Shown here: in pieces, positions 19,201 through 27,429 of the stretch | How positions within the stretch are numbered: position 1 is the stretch's first letter | Layout of the letters: each line of letters opens with the position of its first letter | DNA from: Phycisphaerae bacterium | GTDB taxonomy: Bacteria > Planctomycetota > Phycisphaerae > UBA1845 > UTPLA1 | Length of the DNA: 37,284 nt | Assembly: GCA_030593565.1 (NCBI GenBank) | Contig: JAUVGW010000008.1 | Span: 1 to 37,284 of the forward strand | Direction of reading: 5' to 3' | Position numbers and translations under genes: made by a program | Notes under the pieces: model-generated | What the model saw: only the letters and a program-made list of their open reading frames with translations | The model's database searches: none | What the model was told of the DNA's origin: nothing

Positions 19201-20976
19201 ATGGGGTTCTTCGACAGTTTACCTGAATACGCCCAGAGGGCGTTCACGGCTGTTACGGATGTCATCTCCGAGACTGCCGATGCGCTCGAGAAGGTGGTTG
19301 ACGACGTGCACGACAAGACGTCGAGCGCGGTCTCTAAGCTTGCGGAGGAGGCTGGCAACTTCGCCGACCAAGTGGCCCAGGCGACATCGGATTCTGCGGA
19401 GAAGATCAGGGAGATCGCCGAGGAAGGCAAGAAGAAGGTCCTCGATGCAGCCCAGGAAGCCATGGAGGGCGCCGAGGAACTCGCCAAGTGGGGCGTGGGC
19501 CGGGTGGAGAGCCTCGCCGAGCGGGCCAAGCGGCAGGTGACTCAAACCGTCCATGCCGCGATGCAGTTGGCAGCCGAAACGGGTGAATTCATCATGGATT
19601 CGTTCGACGCCGCCCGGAGATCCGCCGAGGGCGTGGCTGAAAACGTCTACAACAAGCTCAAGACCATCTACCTGAACGTGGGATGTTGGGATGTGGATGA
19701 CAGCAACTTCGGGCTGGTCTGCGGTCGTTATGCGGTCCTATGCACGTGGCTCGATAGAGGGCGGCTATCACTGCCCGATCCATCCAAACCCGGAGACGAG
19801 GAGGCGCAGGAGAAGATCAGGACGTTCCTTGACGTCACTTCCAACGAGGCGACGGGGGCCAGACCGGGGATCCAGGGGTTGGACGTGTCCTTGAAGCCTC
19901 TGACCGATGACGGCGACCTCCATGTGTTCATCGGAGACCTGCATGTCAGCCTCTTCCCACTGTCGAAGATGGACGGCTTTGCCCGTTACGGCGGTGCGGA
20001 TCGGGAGAGGCACTCACTCGCCGCAGACTTCCAGAACTTCTTGAGACATGCGGGGCAGATGGTCAGCGGAGGTTCCGAAAAGATCATCCAGTGCGGCGAC
20101 TGCTTTGAAGTGTGGGGGGCTCAGATTGTCTTCCACCTGGCCTGCGAGGAGTATCGCCAAGCCGCAATGACGCCGGCGCGCAAGAGGGACAGCGACCAGA
20201 CAAAGCTCGCGGCCATAGTCAGGGGCACTGGCCTGGAGATCAAAGATAGCGAGCCCCAGGACACGGACACAATCAAGAGGCGATTTCTGGACAGCGCCAC
20301 ACCGCATTTGGTGAAGGACATAGTGGGCATGTATGTGGAGGAGCCTTCAGCAGGTTACACCGATGCGGTGAATCTGACCGATTCGACCGCGATGGAAGAC
20401 CGGATCAAGGCTATCTATCAGGGCTCACAAGGGATTGACTGGAATGCCTTTACACAGTTGAAGGGTAATCATGACAACGATATAGCCAACTCCTGGTTGG
20501 CCGAGAACGCACAATATGGGGAAAGCCAGGGTGGGCATAGCCGAGACTCATATGTCCCGGCGGCATACGGCCGGGCATACGAATCGGGGGAGCACGCAGG
20601 GAAGAAATGTATCGGCGCAGAGCATGGCGAGAAATTGGACTCCTCGAACGCGCGGGCAACATTCGAGAAGGGGTTCAAGGTAACCCTGCAGTTCATCGAG
20701 AAGGGCAAGCTGCATATGGGTTTCTGGGGTCCGCTGATTCCTGATCCGGTCGTGGATTTCGTCGAAAGCGTTTCGGATGTGGGCTTGGCCGTGTATACGC
20801 GAGACAGGGCCCGCCAGTTGCGAGGTTCCTGGCTGCCGGAGGAAGGGGGGCAGCGCTGGCGTCTGATTGTCTTGGGGCATTCGCACGCCTGCACGGTAAC
20901 GGGCGACGACATTCTGGATATGGCCCAGGACGAAGCGAAGTACTACGGAACCTGGGCGGTCAATCAGATCATCTGA
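19201..20976 (+). CDS. Metallophosphoesterase with amphipathic-helix N-terminus, candidate T6SS effector
   Basis: The N-terminal third (residues 1-155) is a run of Ala/Glu/Lys-rich amphipathic helices (VISETADALEKVVDDV, KKKVLDAAQEAMEGAEELAKW), apolipoprotein- or coiled-coil-like. The rest has the full dinuclear-metal motif set of calcineurin-type phosphoesterases: GDLH (D246, H248), GDCFEVWG (D300), GNHD (N423, H424), GAEHGEKLD (H475) and GHSH (H560, H562). GD-x-F-E-V-W is seen in LpxH-like UDP-diacylglucosamine hydrolases, although the full length and the other motifs do not match LpxH. No signal peptide is seen. Its position between the spike genes and PAAR, upstream of a DUF4123 adaptor, makes a T6SS effector the leading hypothesis. 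Substrate (nucleotide, nucleic acid, lipid A precursor or phospholipid) is unknown. AAGAAGG precedes the ATG by six bases. Confidence 0.8.
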   Translation: MGFFDSLPEYAQRAFTAVTDVISETADALEKVVDDVHDKTSSAVSKLAEEAGNFADQVAQATSDSAEKIREIAEEGKKKVLDAAQEAMEGAEELAKWGVGRVESLAERAKRQVTQTVHAAMQLAAETGEFIMDSFDAARRSAEGVAENVYNKLKTIYLNVGCWDVDDSNFGLVCGRYAVLCTWLDRGRLSLPDPSKPGDEEAQEKIRTFLDVTSNEATGARPGIQGLDVSLKPLTDDGDLHVFIGDLHVSLFPLSKMDGFARYGGADRERHSLAADFQNFLRHAGQMVSGGSEKIIQCGDCFEVWGAQIVFHLACEEYRQAAMTPARKRDSDQTKLAAIVRGTGLEIKDSEPQDTDTIKRRFLDSATPHLVKDIVGMYVEEPSAGYTDAVNLTDSTAMEDRIKAIYQGSQGIDWNAFTQLKGNHDNDIANSWLAENAQYGESQGGHSRDSYVPAAYGRAYESGEHAGKKCIGAEHGEKLDSSNARATFEKGFKVTLQFIEKGKLHMGFWGPLIPDPVVDFVESVSDVGLAVYTRDRARQLRGSWLPEEGGQRWRLIVLGHSHACTVTGDDILDMAQDEAKYYGTWAVNQII

Positions 20977-21197
20977 GGCAACAGGTGATCTTGAGCGAGT
21001 CAGCCTGCCGGTCAGCGACGGCCATCGTGGAAGGGCGTATGCCGAAGATGACCAAGGCTCTCGAAGGTCGCACCTTCTTGCCCGGCGAGAAACTGAAGCG
21101 GAGTAAGGGCGGGTGGTCCAGGTCCTCTGCACCTGGGTGGGGGAACCGCCGAGTAGATGGTACAATGCAAACTGGACCACAAAGAGTGAGGTGAACC

Positions 21198-21632
21198 ATG
21201 CCCCCCGCCGCACGTGTAACTGACATGCACACCTGCCCGATGGTGACGGGCGTGGTGCCGCATGTGGGCGGGCCGATCTTGCCGGCGGGTCACCCGACGA
21301 CAATCATTGGGGGTCTGCCGGCGGCTCGCATCGGCGACATGCTCACCTGCACGGGCCCGCCTGATACGATTGTCAAGGGTTCGCCGACGGTCTTGATCGG
21401 CAACATGCCGGCCGCCCGGATGGGCGACAATACCGCCCACGGCGGCGTGATCGTCCTGGGCCACCCGACCACGCTTATCGGCGACGCCGGCAGCGGGGGC
21501 GGCGGTGGCGGGGGCGGCGGTGGAGCCGGCGGCGGCGGCCAGTCGGGTGGAGGCGTCGGGAAGGCCAGCCAAGTCACGGCGCTGCGACAGGCGGCCGAGA
21601 CCGGAGCCGCCACAACGGAGATCTGCGAGTAG
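21198..21632 (+). CDS. PAAR-domain spike-tip protein with Gly-rich tail
   Basis: The 144-aa protein opens with PPAARVTDMHTCPM and repeats the PAAR-type hairpin (GLPAARIGDMLTC, NMPAARMGDNTAHGG), with His/Cys residues suited to bind the single metal ion at the tip. PAAR proteins sharpen the VgrG spike and may carry effectors. After about residue 97 the chain becomes Gly-rich (more than 20 glycines) and ends in a short Ala/Thr/Glu helix. I see no toxin domain on the tail, so it probably acts as a free-standing tip. GTGAGGTGA lies directly before the ATG. A TACAAT hexamer occurs at about 21160 in the 221-base gap upstream, but without a clear -35. Confidence 0.92.
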   Translation: MPPAARVTDMHTCPMVTGVVPHVGGPILPAGHPTTIIGGLPAARIGDMLTCTGPPDTIVKGSPTVLIGNMPAARMGDNTAHGGVIVLGHPTTLIGDAGSGGGGGGGGGGAGGGGQSGGGVGKASQVTALRQAAETGAATTEICE

Positions 21633-21662
21633 GGATCGCGATTGTCGAGTGAGAGGTAGAAG

Positions 21663-22109
21663 ATGATCATCCGCGACGAGCAAAAAGATGCTTTTCAAGC
21701 GGCGGACTGTGGGAGGTTTCAGGAGGCATGCATCGGGCATTTGCGCGAGACCTATCCGGATGAAACGGAAGGCAAGTCCAACGGGGAGATGGAGAATCTG
21801 GTCCACGACGGCGTTGGCGGGGCCGCTCGCTATGGCATTCGTCGCGAGTCCGACGTGCTACGCTTCATAGAGGTGAGACTCGCCCTTGGAGATGAATTCG
21901 AGACCGAAGAAGGCGGCGAGTGGGCCGCCGAGATCCTGAATAACGAATCCATGGGGGGGCCTGAGAAGACGGACCGTCTTTATCTCGCCGCCATGACGCG
22001 GGAACGCGAGGAGCGCGAGCGAGAGGAGGCGGAGAACGAGCGGAAAGATCGCCCGACAGACGAAGGCAGCAGGAGACAACATGGTCGTCATCGCCCCGAA
22101 AGATCTTGA
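21663..22109 (+). CDS. Small T6SS-associated protein of unknown function
   Basis: This 148-aa acidic protein starts MIIRDEQKDAFQAADCGRFQEACIGHL and has a central GVGGAARYGIRRESDVLRFIEVRLALGDEFE segment, then a charged helix rich in Glu and Arg (about 115-140). Proteins of this general shape (I-I-R-x-E-Q-x-x-A-F start, a YGI-x-x-E-x-D-V segment) are found beside PAAR and vgrG genes in other bacteria, as far as I recall, without known function. The start is set by GAGAGG at 21651-21656. Its last 29 bases overlap the next gene in another frame, implying coupled translation. A cytoplasmic helper or adaptor is possible. Confidence 0.65.
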   Translation: MIIRDEQKDAFQAADCGRFQEACIGHLRETYPDETEGKSNGEMENLVHDGVGGAARYGIRRESDVLRFIEVRLALGDEFETEEGGEWAAEILNNESMGGPEKTDRLYLAAMTREREEREREEAENERKDRPTDEGSRRQHGRHRPERS

Positions 22110-23421
22110 TCCCGCGGCCGTGAAAGAGGCGAATTGGGAGCTGTGGCGGCAGCATCCCGAGTTGAATCACCGGCCGTTGACCATGGGTTCACGCGACCTG
22201 GCGCTGCGTCAGGAGTGGATGGTCTACTACCAGGACGCCGCGAAGGCCCGGCAGCAGGGCGCGACGACGACGGTTCCGGAAGAAGAGGCGGAGGCAAATA
22301 GCCCCGTCCAGGATAAGGAAGTCGGCCAGACGCAGCAGAAATGCCCGAAGGCATTCAAACTGAAGGTCACTCGCCCGCCGTCCAATCCGAGCATCCCCTG
22401 TTCCGTTCTGGAGGCCTCCGCTACGTGCCAGCACGGCGCCCGGACCGTCACGCATGAAGGCGTGCTGGAAGTCGTGCCCGACTACGACATACTCGGGGAC
22501 GAGATCGCCCTGAAGTCGACGATGCAGCCCGGCTCCTGCTCGCGGCATCCTACGTGGCAGGTGTCCGGATATTGGACCAGTTCGCTCCAGGGGCCGGTCC
22601 AGTCGTTTAAGGCGCGGTCGTGGAAGTACCGTCCGGGCCATATCTCGCCGTGGATTCCGCGGATTTCGCCGCACATGTACGCGGTCAGCGTTGCCGGTTG
22701 CGATGGCGGCGGCGCCCACCGGATGGAAGTCCGGGCCTACCCGAATGACAAGATCAGTATCGAGATCGACTTCAAGAAGATCCTCGAGAAGTTCATGGAG
22801 GTCAAGGATAGCGTCCAGAGCGTGCTGGAGGTCTTCGTACCCAAGTGCGAGTTCAAGTTCCTCGAGGGCAAGGTCAAGTTTTCCAGCGGTTGGGAGGAAT
22901 ACACCGATCATCGGGCGTACTACGCCTACGACATCTCGATCGGCTTCAATCCGCTCATCGGGTTTGAAATCAACATGCCGCTTGCCACAGCTTTCCCCGG
23001 CGTGCCGACCGAACTCATGGAGTGCGCCCTGTATCTCAAGCTGTTCGGCGGGCTCAACATCACCGCTCATTACAGGCGGAGTTCCCCCGACTTCGCCACG
23101 GGGAATGGTGCGACCAGCGGGTCGGGCAACGTCGGTGGAGGCCTGGAAGGCAAGGTCTCGGCGGGAGGCGGTAAGATCCTGGCCCTCTCCATTTCGGGCA
23201 CGACGGAGATGTCGATTGGCGCAAAGGGCTTGGTCGACGATGGGGGTTGGGGTCTGCAGGACATCAAGCTTCAATGGGGCGGCGTCAAGGCGACGTTCGA
23301 GGTCAGCGCGCTCTGGGGCATCATCAAGGTGACCAAGGAAGCGCAACTGATCGACAGCCAAACACTTTGGCACAAGGACAAGAAGTACATCTGGCGGTCC
23401 GACGACACCGCCGACGACTAG
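22081..23421 (+). CDS. Unknown 446-aa protein in the cargo island
   Basis: I do not recognise this protein. Its first 70 residues are Trp- and Arg-rich (NWELWRQHPELNHRPLTMG, LRQEWMVYYQDAAKARQ). A linker leads to a region with repeated cysteines (CPKAFKLKV, CSVLEASATCQHGARTV, CSRHPTWQV, VAGCDGGG). Helical EIDFKKILEKFMEVKDSVQSVLEVF (about 225-250) precedes a beta-rich C-terminal half with Gly/Ser stretches, alternating hydrophobic residues and Trp-rich strands. No signal peptide or clear membrane helix is seen. AGGAG at about 22071 sets the ATG at 22081, overlapping the preceding gene by 29 bases, so the two are probably made together. It could be an effector, a carrier or a structural partner of the spike; the sequence does not decide. 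Confidence 0.7.
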   Translation: MVVIAPKDLDPAAVKEANWELWRQHPELNHRPLTMGSRDLALRQEWMVYYQDAAKARQQGATTTVPEEEAEANSPVQDKEVGQTQQKCPKAFKLKVTRPPSNPSIPCSVLEASATCQHGARTVTHEGVLEVVPDYDILGDEIALKSTMQPGSCSRHPTWQVSGYWTSSLQGPVQSFKARSWKYRPGHISPWIPRISPHMYAVSVAGCDGGGAHRMEVRAYPNDKISIEIDFKKILEKFMEVKDSVQSVLEVFVPKCEFKFLEGKVKFSSGWEEYTDHRAYYAYDISIGFNPLIGFEINMPLATAFPGVPTELMECALYLKLFGGLNITAHYRRSSPDFATGNGATSGSGNVGGGLEGKVSAGGGKILALSISGTTEMSIGAKGLVDDGGWGLQDIKLQWGGVKATFEVSALWGIIKVTKEAQLIDSQTLWHKDKKYIWRSDDTADD

Positions 23422-23436
23422 CGAGAATACCGATCT

Positions 23437-24285
23437 ATGCCGGCGAATCCCTACTATCTGCTGCAAGTGCTCGTCAGGGGCGTGACCGTGGACGTCCGCT
23501 TGAACGATGTCCCCGCCTTTGTCCACCATACGGGCGAGGAGATGACGTCCTCCGGCGAGTACAACAGCCTGATCGTCAATGGCGCGAACGGGTTAAAAAC
23601 GACGATCGACCTGCTGCCCGGAGCCGATGAAGCCCCGCCGGACGCCAAGGTCGAGGTCGCGCTTGCCGTTGCCAAGAAGGGCCAGACCATTGATGACGGC
23701 AAGAAGCTGTTGTCATTCGAATGGTCGCCGCCAAAGAAGGAAGAAAAAGAGGAAAAGGACGAAGACAAGGATGAGGAGGAGAAGAAGGAGGAGGAGCAAG
23801 AGGAGCCGGCCGTCACCTATCCTGTCATCGACCTCCAGGCGACCGGCATTCAATGGCCCCACGGGCCATGGGCGTGGCAAGCCTGCACCCCGCTGACGAG
23901 CCTCGGTGACGCCCGACGCCAGGGGGTGCGCACCGAGGTCGAAGCACTGCATGCGGCGCTTCAGCAGCGGAAGACCGACACGGTGATTGGCATGATGGAC
24001 CTCCGAACAAGGGAGGTGGCGACGGCCCATTACGTGGGTCCGGCGACACTGACGGCTGGACTCCGGAACGCCCTCCAGGAGGCGTTCGCTGATCCGCAAT
24101 GGGGCATGCAGGCGCTCGAGGCGGATGACTTGCAGATGGATCTCGTCGGCAGCGGCCGGGTGGTTTGGGTCAGGAGCAAGGACCTGGGCTACCCCATCCG
24201 GTCGGCGGAACTCAGCACCGGTGGGTCAAACTGTCAACGGATCCTGATGTCGGATATCAAGGGGAAATGGACGATCGTGCGATAA
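23437..24285 (+). CDS. Unknown 282-aa protein with Lys/Glu-rich spacer
   Basis: The N-terminal 90 residues (YYLLQVLVRGVTVDVRLNDVPAF, GEYNSLIVNGANGLKTTIDLLPG) look like a beta-sandwich with an L-N-D-x-P and N-G-x-N-x-L pattern, similar to small T6SS-linked proteins of unknown function. Residues about 97-127 are almost only Lys, Glu and Asp. The C-terminal 150 residues are alpha/beta (PWAWQACTPLTSLGDARRQ, ADDLQMDLVGSGRVVWVRSKDLGYPI). No signal peptide is present. It starts 15 bases after the 446-aa gene with only a weak ribosome site. Immunity protein or cargo partner for that gene is a reasonable but unproven reading. Confidence 0.65.
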   Translation: MPANPYYLLQVLVRGVTVDVRLNDVPAFVHHTGEEMTSSGEYNSLIVNGANGLKTTIDLLPGADEAPPDAKVEVALAVAKKGQTIDDGKKLLSFEWSPPKKEEKEEKDEDKDEEEKKEEEQEEPAVTYPVIDLQATGIQWPHGPWAWQACTPLTSLGDARRQGVRTEVEALHAALQQRKTDTVIGMMDLRTREVATAHYVGPATLTAGLRNALQEAFADPQWGMQALEADDLQMDLVGSGRVVWVRSKDLGYPIRSAELSTGGSNCQRILMSDIKGKWTIVR

Positions 24286-24309
24286 GTCGATTATGAGGTG
24301 CTCGAAGCC

Positions 24310-24864
24310 ATGACGCAGGCAGACACCACGACACGCTGGTTCCAGGAACTCGCAGGCCTGAACCTATTCGCCATCCTCGACGCGGCGCGTTCGCCGTCGG
24401 TTCTCGAAAACCTCGAGGCGCTGAAGCCGCGGTTCGCCAGCCTTTATTCCGAAAAGGATGAAGCGCCATTGAAGACGGTGGCCCCTTACCTCGTTGAGCT
24501 TGAAGAAGGCACGCCGATGGGGGTCTTGCTGTTGGAGCCGGGGTGGGGACGCCCCTGGTCTATCTACATCGCCACGGAAGCGGACTTTCAGGCTCTCCGC
24601 CGCCACCTGCGGCGGTTCCTGATCGTCGAGGACGAGCAGGGCACCAAGCAGTACTTCCGCTTCTACGATCCCCGAGTCCTGCGGGAGTACCTGCCGACAT
24701 GCACGCCCGAGGAATTGAAGGATTTTTACGGCCCCATTTCCGCAATCTTTTGCCCTACCGATGATGTGCGGGAACTGATCGCTTATAATATGTCGGAAGA
24801 CGGTCTCGAGAAGAGGCTCATCGAGGATGTGGCATCGCCGCCCTCGGAAGGTGATTCTGCGTAG
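24310..24864 (+). CDS. DUF4123-type effector adaptor/chaperone
   Basis: This 184-aa protein matches the DUF4123 pattern: NLFAILDAARSPSVLENLEAL, then ASLYSEKDEAPLKTVAPYLVEL, GVLLLEPGWGRPWSIYI, a HLRRFLIVEDEQG helix-strand, and the signature YFRFYDPRVLREYLPTC. In other T6SS loci DUF4123 proteins (Tap-1/TEC) load specific effectors onto a VgrG and are encoded beside both. Its presence argues that at least one gene in 18379-25253 is a spike-loaded effector. ATG 24310 is preferred to the in-frame GTG at 24298 because the GAGG at 24294 is too close to the GTG. Confidence 0.88.
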   Translation: MTQADTTTRWFQELAGLNLFAILDAARSPSVLENLEALKPRFASLYSEKDEAPLKTVAPYLVELEEGTPMGVLLLEPGWGRPWSIYIATEADFQALRRHLRRFLIVEDEQGTKQYFRFYDPRVLREYLPTCTPEELKDFYGPISAIFCPTDDVRELIAYNMSEDGLEKRLIEDVASPPSEGDSA

Positions 24865-24953
24865 ATGGACTTGCCAAGAAACAAGGCAGCCCGTATGTTA
24901 CTGGTTGGTATGGATACACCGCCTCGCAGGGTATGATAAGGCTGGAGGTTCCC

Positions 24954-25253
24954 ATGAACTCATACATTGAAGCGAAAGTCAAACAATATCTCCGAAAGAG
25001 GATGCACTATGATCCGGTGCAGGCCGGTTCGCTCGTGTACTACCTCGAGGAGGCCGCACGCATGGTGGGCTACGGCTTCACCGAACGATTTGCCGGCATC
25101 GGCCTCGAAGTAGGCGCGGAGGCGAAGTTGGCTTCCGAGGTCTGCGGTCGAGCGCTGTGCAGCGGTGCGTTCACGGCGTCCGAGACGGTCCTGAAGAAGC
25201 ATCTCGATCGGATTCTGATGAAGAATCCGCTCAAGCACGTCGCACAGATGTAA
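24954..25253 (+). CDS. Unknown 99-aa protein after the adaptor gene
   Basis: GGAGG at 24944-24948 stands five bases before ATG 24954. The product is mostly helical and basic (MNSYIEAKVKQYLRKRMHYD, LVYYLEEAARMVGYGFTERF, TVLKKHLDRILMKNPLKHV), with two cysteines and no signal peptide. I do not recognise it. Genes in this spot next to an adaptor are often immunity or small accessory proteins, but that is context only. The 297 bases that follow, up to the fused sheath gene, hold nothing I can support. Confidence 0.6.
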   Translation: MNSYIEAKVKQYLRKRMHYDPVQAGSLVYYLEEAARMVGYGFTERFAGIGLEVGAEAKLASEVCGRALCSGAFTASETVLKKHLDRILMKNPLKHVAQM

Positions 25254-25550
25254 CGCCGCGCCGGCCGCGCACGTCGAAGTCCTCGCGGCACGACCCGCGC
25301 TGGGTCTGCTCAGAGGCGGGCGTGCTTCGCGATAAGCCCTGCTGTCCGATCGCGATGGCTGGGTCGGTGCGATGGCGCTTGGTCCGGCATCCGCGATCAT
25401 CGGCATGGCGGATTCGCGTTGCGGGCAACATGGGATTCTCGCGAGATCCGGGGCGTGGAGTGTTTGCATCCGGCGCCCAGGGATGAAGCGGCGAAGCAGA
25501 ATCGGTATCCAGAACCTACCACAGACAATCTCACAGTTGGAGGCTCCGCC

Positions 25551-27389
25551 ATGGCCGATCGGCCCGACAAGCACGATATGGAAGTTGAACTCCCCGCGAC
25601 GCCCGACGGCCTGAAGGTCTCCGGCGAGGGAAAATACAACATTCTTGTGGTCAGCGATTTGACCGGCTCGGATGCCGGTGGGCTTTCCGGCCCGTTGGCC
25701 GAGCGCGTTGTCGATCTGAACGCCGACTCGTTCGACGAGGTGATGGCCGCGGCCTGTCCGACCGTTAACTTCACGATCACCGATCCGCTGTCCGCTAAGA
25801 AGGCGATGGTCGATTTGAGCCTGTCATTTGAATCCCTCAAGGCGTTCCAGCCCGGCGTCCTGGTCGAGCGGTTGGCCGGCACGAAACCCCTGATGGCTGC
25901 CCGCGGGCAGATCGTCAGTCGCCTATTGGGCAAGTCCTCGGCCGCGAAGCTCTCCGATGCCGTTTCGGGCATCGCCTCGGCGGATACCGAACTCGCGTGG
26001 CTGACCGATTCGATCAAATGGACGCCTGGCGCCCCGCCCGCCGATCCGGGAACGGTCGACAACTTGTTGGATCAGATCGACCTCGGTGGCGGCGATGGCG
26101 ATGGTGATAAGGGCGATGCGGCGGCGCCGCCGCCGAAATCGCCCATTGGTTCGCTCGTGTCGGCTGCCGCAAAGGATGGCACCTCGCTGCCTGCCGAGGA
26201 GACGTCCGCGCTGCGGCGAACGCTGGCGGAGATCGACCGGCGCGTCGGCACATGGCTGACGATCATCCTCCACTCGCCGCAGGTCCAGTCGCTGGAGGCG
26301 GCATGGCGATCGCTGGCGTTTCTCGTTTCGCATACCGAGTTTCGCAAGGGCATCTCCTTGTCGCTCCTGCACGCGCCGTGGGCCGAGCTGACGGGCCGGT
26401 TCACCAAGCTCCTGATCGATCCCGTGTTCGACGAGGGGGCCACCGCCCCCGATCTAGTCGTCGTGGACGTACAGTTCGGAGGCAATGCCGCCGACATGGA
26501 AGCACTTGACGAACTGGTCCAGCACGGCGCCAGCCTGCCCGCCGTCGTCCTGGCGGGAGCTTCTTGCGGCTTTCTGGGCGTCAAACACGCCTGGCAAGTG
26601 GCGACGCTGCCCGCGCTCGGTTCCATGTTTGACCAATGGCAATTCGCCAAGTGGAAGACGCTTCGCGCTCAGTCCTACGCGCAATCACTGGGCGTCTTCT
26701 TCGGCCGATGCCTCCTTCGTGAACCGTATGCCGCCAAGGAGAAGGGTCTCGAGTTCAGCTACCGCGAGCCATGTATCGGGGATGGCGATCTGGTCTGGGC
26801 CAGTGGGGCGATTGCCGCCGCGAGTGCCGTGACCGGCAGCATCGCGGACAAAGGCTGGCCGACCGCCATGTCCGGCTTCGTCCATGGTCGCGTCGAAGGT
26901 TTCACGACCGCTATGGGCGGCAAGAGCGGCGACAAGAAGTTTGGCCCGTCCGACACGCAGTTGCCACAGCCGAAGATCGAGGAGCTGGCTTTCGTCGGGC
27001 TGAATGTTGCGGCCGGCATCAAGGATCACGACGACGTCATCATCTGGAACGGGCTCACGGCCGCCAAGCCTGCCAAGGCGGACCACAACTCGATGCTCGA
27101 GATCAGCTTGCCGTACCAGCTTTTCGCGACGCGTTTGTCGAATCTGCTGTTCGCCCTCAAGCCTCACCTTAGCGGCAAGACGGCTGACCAGGTCGTCCCA
27201 TTCGTGCGAGATCACGTGCTCACATGGCTATCCGGGGAGGATCAGCCCGTGCCGCTGGATCAGATTAAGGTGCAGACCAGCGCGGCTGAAGACGATCCGA
27301 CGACCCAGGTGCTGGCCGTCACCGTGACCCCGCCGCAACGAATCCTCGCCGGAGGCATCCCGGTCGTGCTCGGGTTTCGGCTGAACTAA
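25551..27389 (+). CDS. TssB-TssC fusion: single-chain second sheath-type protein
   Basis: Counting from ATG 25551 (GGAGG at 25539-25543), the product has 612 aa. Residues about 28-125 are TssB-like: strand KYNILVVSDLTGSD, DLNADSFDEVMAAACPTVNFTI, VDLSLSFESLKAFQPGVLVERL. After a helical part and a Gly/Asp/Pro linker (about 177-200), residues about 205-612 are TssC-like. They contain VQSLEAAWRSLAFLVSHTEFRKG (about 244), the counterpart of CPFLGAPSSKMFG as ASCGFLGVKHAWQVATLP, and SLGVFFGRCLLREPY matching the GLAMPRFLLRKPY of TssC. Standard tssB and tssC exist upstream, so this is a paralogue, not the only sheath. It closes the cluster. It may be a specialised sheath component, for example at baseplate or end cap, or a regulator; no function is proven. 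Confidence 0.85.
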   Translation: MADRPDKHDMEVELPATPDGLKVSGEGKYNILVVSDLTGSDAGGLSGPLAERVVDLNADSFDEVMAAACPTVNFTITDPLSAKKAMVDLSLSFESLKAFQPGVLVERLAGTKPLMAARGQIVSRLLGKSSAAKLSDAVSGIASADTELAWLTDSIKWTPGAPPADPGTVDNLLDQIDLGGGDGDGDKGDAAAPPPKSPIGSLVSAAAKDGTSLPAEETSALRRTLAEIDRRVGTWLTIILHSPQVQSLEAAWRSLAFLVSHTEFRKGISLSLLHAPWAELTGRFTKLLIDPVFDEGATAPDLVVVDVQFGGNAADMEALDELVQHGASLPAVVLAGASCGFLGVKHAWQVATLPALGSMFDQWQFAKWKTLRAQSYAQSLGVFFGRCLLREPYAAKEKGLEFSYREPCIGDGDLVWASGAIAAASAVTGSIADKGWPTAMSGFVHGRVEGFTTAMGGKSGDKKFGPSDTQLPQPKIEELAFVGLNVAAGIKDHDDVIIWNGLTAAKPAKADHNSMLEISLPYQLFATRLSNLLFALKPHLSGKTADQVVPFVRDHVLTWLSGEDQPVPLDQIKVQTSAAEDDPTTQVLAVTVTPPQRILAGGIPVVLGFRLN

Positions 27390-27429
27390 TGACGCTTGAA
27401 TAGCCGATATAATGTCTCGCGTCTGCCGG

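Noticed and set aside
20985-21194. Small + strand frame of 69 codons between the MPE gene and PAAR
   Set aside because: GTG start without ribosome site, Arg/Gly-rich chance-like product; the gap looks non-coding.
22189-23529. Antisense frame of 446 codons opposite the unknown 446-aa gene
   Set aside because: The + strand frame has a good ribosome site, overlap with its neighbour and the operon direction; the antisense one has none of these.
25254-25550. Upstream extension of the fused sheath gene to 25419
   Set aside because: The extra residues are unlike TssB, and GGAGG stands seven bases before ATG 25551.
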